Shown: positions 8,515 through 18,047, counted from the stretch's first letter. The stretch: 64,000 nt of DNA from Bacteroides neonati (GCF_000499785.1 NZ_HG726026.1:62001-126000); one strand, 5' to 3'. The notes: generated from the sequence alone by a model not told the origin. Numbers and translations are program-made.

Positions 8515-9717
8515 ATGCTGAAGGGGAAGAAGATTATTTTAGGAATTACCGGTAGTATTGCCGCTTATAAGGCGTGCTACATTATCCGCGGGCTCATTAA
8601 GCAAGGGGCCGAGGTACAGGTAGTTATCACTCCTGCCGGAAAGGAATTTATTACGCCGATCACTTTGTCGGCTCTTACCAGTAAACCTGTTATCAGTGAG
8701 TTCTTCGCACAGCGCGACGGTACTTGGAACAGTCATGTTGATCTAGGTCTCTGGGCCGATGCCATGCTCATTGCTCCCGCTACCGCCGCCACTATCGGCA
8801 AGATGGCAAACGGGATAGCCGACAATATGCTTATCACTACCTACCTGTCGGCCAAAGCGCCGGTGTTCGTTGCTCCGGCAATGGATCTCGATATGTTTGC
8901 CCACCCCTCTACGCAGCAGAATTTGGAGACGCTGCGTGGCTTCGGTAACCATATTATTGAACCGGGATTGGGCGAGCTTGCCAGTCATCTGGTAGGAAAA
9001 GGGCGGATGGAAGAGCCCGACGCTATTATCAAGGTGCTCGACGAGTTCTTTGCCTCGACCGGCGAACTCAACGGGCGGAAGATACTCATTACCGCCGGGC
9101 CTACCTACGAGAAGATCGATCCGGTACGCTTTATCGGCAACTACTCATCGGGCAAGATGGGTTTCGCGCTGGCCGAAGAGTGTGCCCGCCGTGGTGCTGA
9201 GGTTTGCCTCGTTGCCGGGCCGGTACAACAGGAGGTGAGCCACTCGGCTATTCGACGCATCGATGTGGAATCGGCTGCCGAAATGTACGAGCAGGCCATG
9301 CTGAACTACCCGACAACCGATGCAGCCATTCTTTGTGCTGCTGTTGCCGACTTTACGCCCGACAGCGTAGCTGATAAGAAGATAAAACGCGAAGGCGAAG
9401 AGCTGATCTTACACCTCAAACCGACGCACGATATCGCAGCCGCTTTGGGACAAATGAAAAAAACGGGACAGAAACTGATTGGTTTTGCCCTCGAAACCAA
9501 CAACGAACAAGAGCACGCCAAAGGCAAACTGGACCGGAAGAACTTCGACTTTATCGTGCTCAACTCATTGAACGATGCCGGAGCCGGATTCCGTCACGAT
9601 ACCAATAAAATCAGTATCATCGACCGCGAAGGAACAACCGAATTTCCGTTGAAATCGAAACAGGAGGTGGCGCAAGACATTATCGACCGCTTGGTTCATC
9701 AACTTGTCAAACCGTAA
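8515..9717 (+). CDS. coaBC: Bifunctional phosphopantothenoylcysteine decarboxylase/synthetase
   Basis: A 400-aa fusion making 4'-phosphopantetheine from phosphopantothenate and cysteine (CoA pathway, cytosol). The CoaC half (1-185) has GSIAAYKA, the catalytic-His region NSHVDLGLWADAM and APAMDLDMF for the PxMNxxMW motif. The CoaB half (about 188-400) has ITAGPTYEKIDPVRFIGN, KIKREGEE and GFALETN. In the substrate clamp the E. coli ACGDxGxGRM reads ASHLVGKGRM, so the reductive cysteine (Cys158 in E. coli) is Ser here; I believe this is common in the phylum. It sits one base after the exonuclease and 3 nt before recN. Confidence 0.93.
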   Translation: MLKGKKIILGITGSIAAYKACYIIRGLIKQGAEVQVVITPAGKEFITPITLSALTSKPVISEFFAQRDGTWNSHVDLGLWADAMLIAPATAATIGKMANGIADNMLITTYLSAKAPVFVAPAMDLDMFAHPSTQQNLETLRGFGNHIIEPGLGELASHLVGKGRMEEPDAIIKVLDEFFASTGELNGRKILITAGPTYEKIDPVRFIGNYSSGKMGFALAEECARRGAEVCLVAGPVQQEVSHSAIRRIDVESAAEMYEQAMLNYPTTDAAILCAAVADFTPDSVADKKIKREGEELILHLKPTHDIAAALGQMKKTGQKLIGFALETNNEQEHAKGKLDRKNFDFIVLNSLNDAGAGFRHDTNKISIIDREGTTEFPLKSKQEVAQDIIDRLVHQLVKP

Positions 9718-9720
9718 CAT

Positions 9721-11388
9721 ATGCTACGTTCATTATACATTCAGAATTATGCCTTGATAGAGAAACTGGATATCCGTTTCGAGACAGGCTTTTCCGTTAT
9801 CACGGGCGAAACCGGTGCGGGAAAGTCGATCATCTTAGGGGCTATCGGTCTGCTGCTGGGGCAGCGGGCCGATGTGAAATCGATTCGTATGGGAGCTACC
9901 AAATGTGTCATTGAGGCACGCTTCGATATCTCCTCTTATCAGATGGAACCGTTTTTCGAAGACAATGAACTGGAATACGAACCCGACTGTATCTTACGGC
10001 GCGAGGTCTATGCTTCGGGCAAGAGCCGGGCGTTTATCAATGACACTCCCGCCTCTCTTACGCAGATGAAAGAGTTGGGCGAACAGTTGATCGACGTTCA
10101 TTCCCAACACCAGAATCTGCTTCTTAATAAGGAGGGCTTTCAACTCAATGTACTCGACATACTGGCACACAACGATGCGGTGATCGAAGACTATCGCCGT
10201 CTTTACACACATTGGAAGCAGTTGGACAGAGAGTTGGCCGAGCTCATAGCTCTTGCCGAACAGAGCAAGGCGGACGAAGATTTCGTGCGCTTTCAGCTCG
10301 AACAACTCGAAGAGGCTCACCTCGAAGGAGGGGAGCAGGAGGAGCTCGAACAAGAATCCGAAACGCTGAACCATGCCGAAGAGATCAAAGCCGGACTCTA
10401 TCGGGTTGAACAACTGCTGGCTTCCGATGAAGGCGGACTGCTGTCGGCACTGAAGGAGAGCCTGCACATTCTCCAAGGATTGCAGAAGGTGTATCAACCT
10501 GCCGGAGAGTTGGCCGAACGCATCGAAAGTACATATATTGAACTAAAAGACATTTCACACGAAGTAGGAGCCATCGGCGAGGGGGTAGAGTTTAACCCCG
10601 CCCGTCTGGACGAGGTGAACAATCGCTTAAACCTTATCTATTCGCTCCAACAGAAACATCGCGTGCAAACGCTCGAAGAACTGATTGAGCTTACCGAAGA
10701 GTATCGCCGGAAGCTTTCCGATATTACCTCCTACGATGATCGAATTGGCGAACTGACTTTGCAGCGCGATACACAATATAATAAGGTGAAAGCACAAGCC
10801 GCCCTGCTTACCAAAGCTCGGGTGCTTGCCGCCGCCGAAGTGGAGAAGCAGATGGCTTCGCGATTGGTACCGCTGGGTATGCCCAACGTGCGTTTTCAAG
10901 TCGAGATGGGGTTTCGCAAAGAGCCAGGGTTGCAGGGAGAAGACACAGTTAGCTTCCTCTTCTCGGCCAATAAGAACGGATCGTTGCAGCAGATTGCTTC
11001 GGTGGCTTCGGGGGGTGAAATTGCCCGCGTGATGCTTTCGATTAAAGCCATGATAGCCGGAGCCGTGAAGCTGCCTACTATCGTTTTTGATGAAATTGAT
11101 ACCGGTGTATCGGGTGAGATAGCCGACCGTATGGCGGATATCATGCAAGAGATGGGCGAACAAAACCGTCAGGTAATCAGCATTACCCATCTGCCGCAGA
11201 TTGCCGCACGCGGCCGTGCCCATTATAAAGTCTATAAAAAAGACAATGATACAGAAACCAATAGCCACATCCGTCGCCTTGCCGACGAAGAACGGGTAGA
11301 AGAGTTGGCTCAGATGCTGAGCGGTTCGACACTTACCGATGCGGCTTTAAATAATGCAAGAGTTCTATTGGGGTTTGCTGCGAAATAA
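9721..11388 (+). CDS. recN: DNA repair ATPase RecN
   Basis: A 555-aa SMC-like ATPase acting in double-strand-break repair. Walker A GETGAGKS is at residues 29-36; a long coiled-coil region covers roughly 150-360 with many Glu/Leu heptads; the ABC signature SGGEIARVMLSIKAM and Walker B TIVFDEIDTGVSG follow near residues 435-465; the late ISITHLPQIAA is the H-loop. Length matches RecN (about 550 aa). It is the last gene of the dnaN-exonuclease-coaBC-recN series, starting 3 nt after coaBC. Confidence 0.95.
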   Translation: MLRSLYIQNYALIEKLDIRFETGFSVITGETGAGKSIILGAIGLLLGQRADVKSIRMGATKCVIEARFDISSYQMEPFFEDNELEYEPDCILRREVYASGKSRAFINDTPASLTQMKELGEQLIDVHSQHQNLLLNKEGFQLNVLDILAHNDAVIEDYRRLYTHWKQLDRELAELIALAEQSKADEDFVRFQLEQLEEAHLEGGEQEELEQESETLNHAEEIKAGLYRVEQLLASDEGGLLSALKESLHILQGLQKVYQPAGELAERIESTYIELKDISHEVGAIGEGVEFNPARLDEVNNRLNLIYSLQQKHRVQTLEELIELTEEYRRKLSDITSYDDRIGELTLQRDTQYNKVKAQAALLTKARVLAAAEVEKQMASRLVPLGMPNVRFQVEMGFRKEPGLQGEDTVSFLFSANKNGSLQQIASVASGGEIARVMLSIKAMIAGAVKLPTIVFDEIDTGVSGEIADRMADIMQEMGEQNRQVISITHLPQIAARGRAHYKVYKKDNDTETNSHIRRLADEERVEELAQMLSGSTLTDAALNNARVLLGFAAK

Positions 11389-11490
11389 CGGCCGACACAT
11401 GGCGGAGTGCGTCGCTCTGCCCGTCAGGCGATGAATCACAGCATGGCAGACTCCATTGATTGTAAATTTCCTAATTCGTAAATAAAGAAA

Positions 11491-12231
11491 ATGACTGATA
11501 ACAATGAAATGATTTTTGGCGTACGTGCCGTAATCGAAGCCATACAGGCCGGTAAAGAAATTGATAAGATCTTAGTAAAGAAAGATATACAGAGCGATTT
11601 GTCGAAAGAGCTTTTTGCCGCCCTGAAGGGTACGCTGATCCCTGTACAGCGTGTGCCGGTAGAGCGAATCAGCCGTATTACTCGCAAAAATCATCAGGGG
11701 GTAGTAGCGTTTATCTCTTCTGTAACCTACCAGAAAACAGAACAACTGGTTCCCTTCCTTTTTGAACAAGGTAAAAATCCCTTGTTCGTGATGCTCGACG
11801 GCATAACCGATGTGCGTAACTTTGGTGCCATTGCCCGTACCTGCGAATGTGCAGCGGTGGATGCCGTTATTATTCCTGCTCGTGGTAGCGTAACGGTAAA
11901 TGCCGATGCCATGAAGACTTCGGCCGGTGCGTTGCATACCTTGCCGGTGTGTCGCGAACAGAACTTGAAAAATACCTTGCAATTCCTCAAAGACAGCGGT
12001 TTCCGCATTGTGGCTGCCACTGAGAAGGGCGATTATGACTACTCGAAAGGCGACTATACAGGTCCTATGTGTATTATCATGGGTGCAGAAGATACAGGTG
12101 TCTCTTATGACAACTTGGCGCTATGCGATGAATGGGTGAAAATCCCCATGCTCGGAACCATCGAGTCACTTAATGTATCGGTAGCCGCAGGTATTTTGAT
12201 TTATGAAGCCGTGAAACAACGAAATAACTAA
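11491..12231 (+). CDS. rlmB: 23S rRNA 2'-O-ribose methyltransferase, SpoU/TrmH family
   Basis: A 246-aa SPOUT methyltransferase with an N-terminal substrate-binding domain (residues 1-75, IFGVRAVIEAIQAGKEIDKI) and the knotted SAM-binding domain. The three SpoU motifs are visible: DVRNFGAIARTCE, CIIMGAEDTGVS and IPMLGTIESLNVSVAAGI. This is the RlmB subgroup, which methylates G2251 in the ribosomal P-loop of 23S rRNA, although TrmH-type tRNA activity cannot be excluded from sequence. It starts 102 nt after recN and ends 15 nt before the TPR protein gene. Confidence 0.88.
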   Translation: MTDNNEMIFGVRAVIEAIQAGKEIDKILVKKDIQSDLSKELFAALKGTLIPVQRVPVERISRITRKNHQGVVAFISSVTYQKTEQLVPFLFEQGKNPLFVMLDGITDVRNFGAIARTCECAAVDAVIIPARGSVTVNADAMKTSAGALHTLPVCREQNLKNTLQFLKDSGFRIVAATEKGDYDYSKGDYTGPMCIIMGAEDTGVSYDNLALCDEWVKIPMLGTIESLNVSVAAGILIYEAVKQRNN

Positions 12232-12246
12232 TATACACTACGATAC

Positions 12247-13950
12247 ATGAAAAAGAATCTACTACTAACTTTCATGCTCTGCCTGTTAACCCAGGCAGGC
12301 ATGGCACAAGCACCCAAATGGGTGGAGAAAGCCAAACGAGCTATATTCTCCATCATTACTTACGATACGAATGATAAAATATTGAATACCGGTAATGGTT
12401 TTTTTGTAACCGAAAACGGCGTGGCACTGTCGGACTATTCTGTCTTTAAAGGTGCCCAACGCGCAGTGATCATTGACTCCGATGGCAAGCAGATGCCGGT
12501 GAATGCCATTTTGGGTGCTAACGATATGTACGATGTGATTAAGTTCAGCGTAGGTATTACCGATAAGAAAGTAGCTGCTTTGCAGATTGCTCCGGTTCCG
12601 CCCGTTGTAGGTGCTCCTATTTATCTTTTGCCTTATTCTACGCAAAAAGATCGCATATCCACACAAGGAACAGTGAAAGCCGTTTCTAAGATAGCAGAGA
12701 AGTATTATTACTATACACTTAACATGCCTCTAAAAGATAAGATGGTTAGCTGTCCGCTGATGAATGCCGAAGGACAAGTTTTTGGTTTGGCTCAACGTTC
12801 ATCTGGTCAGGATACGGCTACTACTTGCTATGCTGTGGGAGCTGCATTTGCTCTTTCGCAAACCATTACAGCTCTGTCGTCAGGCGATGCCACGCTTCGA
12901 AGCATCGGCATAAAGAAAGGATTGCCCGAAACGGAAGAGCAGGCACTTGTATTCCTCTACATGGCCTCTTCGCAGGTATCTGCCGATGAGTATGCGATCT
13001 TGTTAGATGATTATGTACGCCAGTACCCCACTAGTGTCGATGGGTATATGCGCAGAGCCAATAATTGGTTGATTACAGCGAAAGAAGATGCCGATCTTCA
13101 GAAAGCTGCTGCCGATATGGATCAAGCATTGAAGGTTGCAAAGAAAAAGGACGAGGTTTATTATAACCTTGCCAAGATGATTTATAATTACCAGCTAAGC
13201 AAGCCCGAAAAGGTATTTAAGGATTGGACTTATGATAAAGCTCTGGAGTATGTACGCACTGCCTTTTCTATCGATCCGCAGCCTGTGTATACACAGCTCG
13301 AGGGAGATATTCTTTTTGCCCGGCAAGATTATGCCGGAGCATTGGTGTGCTACGAGAAGCTCAATTCCACTCCGTTGGCATCGGCATCTACTTTCTTCAA
13401 TGCAGCCAAAACGAAAGAGTTACTCAAGGCAGATCCTAAGGAAGTTATTGTGCTGTTAGATAGTTGTATTGCCCACTGTCCGCAACCCATTACGGCCGAT
13501 ATGGCTCCCTATCTTTTAGAGCGCGCACAAGTGAATATGAATGCGGAGTTGTACCGTGCGGCTATGCTCGATTACGATGCCTATTTCGCAGCAGTTGGTG
13601 GTAAGGTGAACGATGTCTTTTACTATTATCGTGAGCAGGCGGCCTTCAAAGCCAAGCAGTTTCAACGTGCGTTGGACGATATTGCCAAGGCCATTGAACT
13701 CAATCCGAAAGAGCTTACCTATCGTGCCGAACAAGCAGTAATCAACCTACGCGTAGGGCGCAATGAAGGAGCTGTGAATGTGCTGAACGAAGCTCTCAAG
13801 ATAGACCCCAAATATGCCGAAGCCTATCGTTTACTGGGCATTTGTCAGATACAATTAAAGAAGAATACCGAGGCTTGCGCCAGCTTTGCCAAAGCAAAAG
13901 AACTGGGCGATACGAATGTGGATGAATTAATACAGAAACATTGTAAGTAA
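12247..13950 (+). CDS. Secreted trypsin-like (degenerate) plus TPR protein
   Basis: A 567-aa protein with signal peptide (residues 1-20, cleavage after AGMAQA). Residues 25-200 look like the chymotrypsin/HtrA fold: GNGFFVTENGVALSDYSVF, then YDVIKFSV and SCPLMNAEGQVFGLA. In active relatives these blocks carry the catalytic His, Asp and GNSGGP serine; here they read SDYSVF and SCPLMN, so the triad appears lost. Residues 215-567 are tetratricopeptide-type helical repeats (for example ALDDIAKAIELNPKELTYRA). It is probably a periplasmic or surface scaffold rather than a protease. A strong terminator follows at 13973. Confidence 0.78.
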   Translation: MKKNLLLTFMLCLLTQAGMAQAPKWVEKAKRAIFSIITYDTNDKILNTGNGFFVTENGVALSDYSVFKGAQRAVIIDSDGKQMPVNAILGANDMYDVIKFSVGITDKKVAALQIAPVPPVVGAPIYLLPYSTQKDRISTQGTVKAVSKIAEKYYYYTLNMPLKDKMVSCPLMNAEGQVFGLAQRSSGQDTATTCYAVGAAFALSQTITALSSGDATLRSIGIKKGLPETEEQALVFLYMASSQVSADEYAILLDDYVRQYPTSVDGYMRRANNWLITAKEDADLQKAAADMDQALKVAKKKDEVYYNLAKMIYNYQLSKPEKVFKDWTYDKALEYVRTAFSIDPQPVYTQLEGDILFARQDYAGALVCYEKLNSTPLASASTFFNAAKTKELLKADPKEVIVLLDSCIAHCPQPITADMAPYLLERAQVNMNAELYRAAMLDYDAYFAAVGGKVNDVFYYYREQAAFKAKQFQRALDDIAKAIELNPKELTYRAEQAVINLRVGRNEGAVNVLNEALKIDPKYAEAYRLLGICQIQLKKNTEACASFAKAKELGDTNVDELIQKHCK

Positions 13951-13972
13951 AGCAAGTGAGAAATAAAAAAAG

Positions 13973-14015
13973 AAAAAATCCCTGTTAGTCAATAAAGAGT
14001 AACAGGGATTTTTTT
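13973..14015 (+). terminator. Rho-independent terminator after the TPR protein gene
   Basis: The arms AAAAATCCCTGTTA (from 13973) and TAACAGGGATTTTT (14000-14014) pair perfectly around a 12-nt loop and end in a T run. A-rich on the left and T-rich on the right, it could work in both directions, but only the + strand has an upstream gene. Confidence 0.85.
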
Positions 14016-14110
14016 GGTTTCGGTTTAGGTTTAGAACATTTGGTTTAGGTCTTTTCTCTCATGTAACTGTCAATATAAATACGGCGACGATAGAAATACT
14101 GCATTGTTTC

Positions 14111-14140
14111 TTTGCTTTTTCTTCTTTTTTTATATCTTTG
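14111..14140 (+). promoter_or_regulatory. Bacteroides-type promoter for the DUF805 gene
   Basis: TTTG at 14111-14114, an 18-nt spacer and TATCTTTG at 14133-14140. Because it lies inside the longest possible reading frame (open from 14112), it argues that translation starts downstream at 14202. Confidence 0.75.
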
Positions 14141-14201
14141 TTTGTGCAAATACTTGATAGCGAGTAATTCACTTATTTATTCATTTATAAATTCATTTAT
14201 T

Positions 14202-14783
14202 ATGTTCAAAGCTCCTTTCTCTTTTGACGGTCGTATTCGTCGGATTGAATACTTCTTGTCTTATCTTATTGCCGGTTTGATTAGCGGATTGATCTGGGGT
14301 CTTTTATTTGCCGGATTGATGGCAGGCTCTATGCTTGGTTCTACCTCGATGATGGCTGGCGGAACTCTCTTTGGTGCATTGATAGGAATCGTGGTCTATG
14401 TTGCTATGCTTTGGTTTTGTTTGGCTCAAGGGGTCAAGCGTTTGCATGATGTCGATAAAAGCGGTTGGCTTATTCTCCTTCTTTTCATTCCTGTTGTTGG
14501 ATTTGTGTTTGGTTTATATCTATTGTTTGCCGATGGTACGGTTGGTCCGAATCAATTTGGACCCGATCCCAAGAACCGGATGCCTTATCAGGCTCCGAGT
14601 AATCCGGCCAGTCCTGTTAATGTAACTGTAACAATTAATCGCGATGAGGTGAAAGTAGAAACGACCGACTCTCCCAAAGAAACAGTGGTAGAAGAAGCGG
14701 TGGTAGAAGTTCCGGCAGACGATGCGCCCATTGATGAAACTCCTTCACATGATGGTCCTGCAACGAAGCATACCCTTAAATAA
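14202..14783 (+). CDS. DUF805 membrane protein
   Basis: A 193-aa integral membrane protein. It opens with MFKAPFSFDGRIRRIEYF, has three to four hydrophobic segments, and shows the DUF805 hallmarks VKRLHDVDKSGW and FADGTVGPNQFGPDPK. The C-terminal 55 residues are acidic and Val/Glu-rich and extend beyond the usual domain. The frame is open from 14112, but the promoter at 14111-14140 makes ATG 14202 the likely start. Function of the family is unknown. It stands alone between a terminator and the ridA gene. Confidence 0.88.
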   Translation: MFKAPFSFDGRIRRIEYFLSYLIAGLISGLIWGLLFAGLMAGSMLGSTSMMAGGTLFGALIGIVVYVAMLWFCLAQGVKRLHDVDKSGWLILLLFIPVVGFVFGLYLLFADGTVGPNQFGPDPKNRMPYQAPSNPASPVNVTVTINRDEVKVETTDSPKETVVEEAVVEVPADDAPIDETPSHDGPATKHTLK

Positions 14784-14808
14784 ACGGTAAATTTCTTCAA
14801 TTATTTAT

Positions 14809-14858
14809 CCTTCTGTGATCTTCATTTCTAACGATTGATTTTCGCAGAAGGTCTTTTT
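14809..14858 (+). terminator. Possible terminator after the DUF805 gene
   Basis: CCTTCTG (14809-14815) pairs with CAGAAGG (14845-14851), followed by TCTTTTTTTG. The stem is only 7 bp and the loop is 29 nt, so this is a weak call, supported mainly by the T run and its position between two separate genes. Confidence 0.45.
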
Positions 14859-14912
14859 TTGTTATCTTCGAACCCTGAAAGACAGGTTAAACCTATTAAT
14901 ATAGATTATACA

Positions 14913-15287
14913 ATGAAGAAAGTAATTTGTAGTGAAAAGGCTCCGGGTGCTATCGGCCCTTATAGCCAGGCTATTGAAGCCAATGGAATGATTTTTGTAT
15001 CGGGTCAGCTACCTATCGATGCTGCAACAGGCGAGATGCCCCAAGGTATCGAGGCGCAGGCACGTCAATCACTCGAGAATATGAAGCATATTTTAGAAAC
15101 AGCCGGATTAACCATGGCTGATATAGTTAAAACGACTGTTTTCTTGCAAGACATGTCTTTGTTTGCCGGTATGAACGGGGTGTATGCTACCTATTTTGAC
15201 GGTGCTTTTCCAGCTCGCTCTGCGTTTGCAGTCAAAGCATTGCCCAAAGATGCCTTAGTAGAGATTGAGTGCATCGCGGCTCGCTAA
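14913..15287 (+). CDS. ridA: RidA family enamine/imine deaminase
   Basis: A 124-aa YjgF/YER057c/UK114 protein that hydrolyses reactive enamine and imine intermediates released by PLP enzymes. Typical blocks: GAIGPYSQAIEANGMIFVSGQ near the start, the mid-protein SLENMKHILETAGLTMADIV, the active-site Arg in FPARSAFAVKALP and the terminal VEIECIAAR. The frame is open to 14835, but ATG 14913 gives the standard N-terminus MKKVICSEKAPG. The last 33 bp overlap the 3' end of folC on the other strand, so the two genes converge tail to tail. Confidence 0.93.
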   Translation: MKKVICSEKAPGAIGPYSQAIEANGMIFVSGQLPIDAATGEMPQGIEAQARQSLENMKHILETAGLTMADIVKTTVFLQDMSLFAGMNGVYATYFDGAFPARSAFAVKALPKDALVEIECIAAR

Positions 15288-16589
15288 TAAATCGGCTACT
15301 ATAAAACTACTGCCTCCTACGAAGATAAAATCTTCCGGGAGGCTTTTTTCTTTTGCTGCCTGTACAGCTTCGCACACGCTCTCGTAGCAATCTCCGTGTA
15401 AACCAAATTCCTGTGCCTGTTTCTTAAGTGCCTCTTCCGGCAAGGCTCGTTTGACACTTGCTTTGGTAAAGTAGTACGTCGCGTGCGTGGGCAAAAGACT
15501 CAGCATGGTATGAATATCCTTATCGTTCACCATCCCGATCACGATGTGCAGATGCTCACCGTGGCAATGCTCCAATTGCTTGCAGATGTATTGCATCCCG
15601 TGTACATTGTGTCCCGTATCGCACAGAATAGTGGGGTGATCGGATAGCTTCTGCCATCGTCCCATCAAGCCTGTTAGTTCGCAAACAGACCGGAAGCCTT
15701 CGCGTATATGCTTCTCTTCGATGCGATAGCCTGCTTGCTGTAACTGAGCCACTGCGTGTAGAATGGTATTCGCATTTAACTCTTGGCAGTATCCTCCCAA
15801 CTCGCTTTGCAGATTGGCGTATGTTTTGGTTTGATAAACCACGCTTGTGGTATCTTCTGCCCTAACCGATACCTCTGTTGGACGGTTGGCGGGTTCTACA
15901 CGAAGCACTTGTTGTGTTTCCTCTGCAAAGATAATAGGTGCATTGACTGCTGCCGCCCGTTGAACAAAAACCGATTTTGTTTCAGGTGTGGTTTCGCCTA
16001 TAACTACCGGTATATTTGCTTTGATGATACCCGCTTTCTCGGTCGCAATTTTCTCCAGCGTATTTCCTAAAAACTGTGTATGATCCAAGCCGATATTGGT
16101 AATGATACACAGGTCGGGCTGTATGATGTTGGTGCAATCCAAGCGTCCGCCCATACCCGTTTCAATGACGGCTACCTCTATGTTCTCATCGGCAAAATAA
16201 CGGAAAGCCATCGCTGTGGTCAGCTCGAAGAAAGAGGGGTGTAGGGGTTCGAAGAATGGACGTTGTTCTTCTACGAAATTGACTACATACGCTTCGGGGA
16301 TCGGTTGTCCATTGATGCGAATGCGCTCTCTGAAATCGAGTAGGTGAGGAGAGGTATATAAGCCTACGCGATATCCTGCCGATTGCAAAATAGCAGCTAA
16401 GGTATGCGAACAGCTCCCTTTGCCATTGGTTCCGGCTACGTGGATGGTGCGGAATGACCGATGTGGATGATCGAAATGTGCATCGAGTGTTTGTGTGTTT
16501 TCTAATCCTTCTTTATATGCTTTGCTTCCTATTTGCTGAAACATGGGTACACTTTCATATAAGTAGTCTAAAGTCTCCTTATAGTTCAT
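15255..16589 (-). CDS. folC: Folylpolyglutamate synthase / dihydrofolate synthase
   Basis: A 444-aa Mur-ligase-family enzyme that adds glutamate to dihydropteroate and to reduced folates, in the cytosol. The P-loop VAGTNGKGSCSHTLA lies near residues 51-65, followed by GLYTSPHLLDFRERIRINGQ, VIETGMGGRLDCTNI, the GLDHTQFLGNTLEKIA Mur-ligase block and ILCDTGHNVHG at the start of the C-terminal domain. Length is family-typical. The gene is monocistronic in appearance and overlaps the ridA 3' end by 33 bp on the opposite strand; no terminator separates them, so mutual antisense transcripts are possible. Confidence 0.94.
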   Translation of the reverse strand: MNYKETLDYLYESVPMFQQIGSKAYKEGLENTQTLDAHFDHPHRSFRTIHVAGTNGKGSCSHTLAAILQSAGYRVGLYTSPHLLDFRERIRINGQPIPEAYVVNFVEEQRPFFEPLHPSFFELTTAMAFRYFADENIEVAVIETGMGGRLDCTNIIQPDLCIITNIGLDHTQFLGNTLEKIATEKAGIIKANIPVVIGETTPETKSVFVQRAAAVNAPIIFAEETQQVLRVEPANRPTEVSVRAEDTTSVVYQTKTYANLQSELGGYCQELNANTILHAVAQLQQAGYRIEEKHIREGFRSVCELTGLMGRWQKLSDHPTILCDTGHNVHGMQYICKQLEHCHGEHLHIVIGMVNDKDIHTMLSLLPTHATYYFTKASVKRALPEEALKKQAQEFGLHGDCYESVCEAVQAAKEKSLPEDFIFVGGSSFIVADLLASRDALNLY

Positions 16590-16721
16590 TTTTGTAATAT
16601 TTAACGGGTCAGTAATCTTTATTGTCTATTTATTTGTTATCTTAGAAACATCAATTGTAATGAGGGCATTGGATTGATGATTCTACTTGCAAATATCAAC
16701 ATTTAAATCTAGAAAGAAAGT

Positions 16722-18047
16722 ATGGGAACAAAGAAAAATTTTGTAATTGATACAAATGTTATTCTTCATGATTATAACTGTCTGAAGAATTTTCAGGAGA
16801 ATGATATTTACCTCCCTATTATTGTTTTGGAAGAGTTGGATGAGTTTAAAAAAGGTACCGAACAGATTAACTTCAATGCTCGAGAGTTTGTCCGCGAGCT
16901 GGATTTAATAACGGATGACAACCTCTTTTCGACAGGAGCACCCTTGGGCGAGGGGCTAGGCCGTTTGTTTGTAGTGACCGGAACGGTCGATGCTCCCAAA
17001 GTGTCTTCTTCCTTCCCGGTGCCCAAACCCGATCATCAGATACTGGCAGTCGCCGAATACCTCGAAGCAAAATATCCGAAAATGAAAACGATACTTGTAA
17101 CCAAGGATGTAAATTTGCGTATGAAGGCTCGTTCGATTGGTGTATTGTGCGAGGATTATATTACTGATAAAGTTGTAAATATCGATATCTTCGATAAGTC
17201 TAGTGAGATTTTTGATAATATTGATCCTACATTGATTGATCGCATTTATTCTTCCAAAGATGGGTTGGATATTGGCGAGTTTGATTTCAAGGACATTATT
17301 CGACCCAATGAATGTTTTGTGCTAAAGAGCGACCGTAGCAGTGTGCTTGCCCGGTATAATCCCGTTTCGCGAACCGTATACAGAGTCAATAAGACCAAGA
17401 ACTATGGCATTGAACCACGCAATGCCGAACAGACGTTTGCTTTTGAAATACTGAATGATCCTCACGTCAAGTTGGTTGCCTTGACCGGAAAGGCAGGTAC
17501 CGGTAAAACGTTGCTAGCACTTGCTGCAGCACTCGGTAAACTATCTGACTATAAACAAATATTACTGGCGCGTCCGATTGTTGCCCTTTCAAATAAAGAT
17601 ATTGGCTTTTTGCCTGGAGATGCACAAGAAAAGGTTGCTCCCTACATGCAGCCTTTGTTCGATAATCTGAATGTTATTAAGAATCAATTTCCAAGCAATT
17701 CTCCTGAAATTAAACGAATTGAGGATATGCAAAAGAGCGGACAACTGGTTATTGAAGCACTCGCTTTTATTCGCGGACGAAGCTTGAGCGAAACATATTG
17801 TATCATTGACGAAGCTCAGAACTTAACACCCCACGAAGTCAAAACAATCATCACACGTGCCGGTGAAGGTACAAAGATGGTTTTTACGGGCGATATTCAG
17901 CAAATTGACCATCCGTATCTCGATAGCCAATCCAACGGCCTTGTTTATATGATCGACAGAATGAAAGACCAGTCTATCTTTGCTCATATAAATCTGATCA
18001 AAGGAGAGCGAAGCGAGTTGAGCGAACTGGCCAGTAACTTAATGTAG
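16722..18047 (+). CDS. PIN domain plus PhoH-like ATPase
   Basis: A 441-aa PhoH2-type protein. The N-terminal PIN nuclease domain (residues 1-140) has FVIDTNVILHD with the first acidic residue, a middle VLEELDEFKKG and a late VTKDVNLRMKA. The C-terminal PhoH ATPase has Walker A TGKAGTGKT near residue 254 and a Walker B-like CIIDEAQN. PhoH2 proteins are described as sequence-specific RNA-unwinding ribonucleases related to toxin systems. It stands alone, with a long hairpin at 18072-18135 downstream. Confidence 0.9.
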   Translation: MGTKKNFVIDTNVILHDYNCLKNFQENDIYLPIIVLEELDEFKKGTEQINFNAREFVRELDLITDDNLFSTGAPLGEGLGRLFVVTGTVDAPKVSSSFPVPKPDHQILAVAEYLEAKYPKMKTILVTKDVNLRMKARSIGVLCEDYITDKVVNIDIFDKSSEIFDNIDPTLIDRIYSSKDGLDIGEFDFKDIIRPNECFVLKSDRSSVLARYNPVSRTVYRVNKTKNYGIEPRNAEQTFAFEILNDPHVKLVALTGKAGTGKTLLALAAALGKLSDYKQILLARPIVALSNKDIGFLPGDAQEKVAPYMQPLFDNLNVIKNQFPSNSPEIKRIEDMQKSGQLVIEALAFIRGRSLSETYCIIDEAQNLTPHEVKTIITRAGEGTKMVFTGDIQQIDHPYLDSQSNGLVYMIDRMKDQSIFAHINLIKGERSELSELASNLM

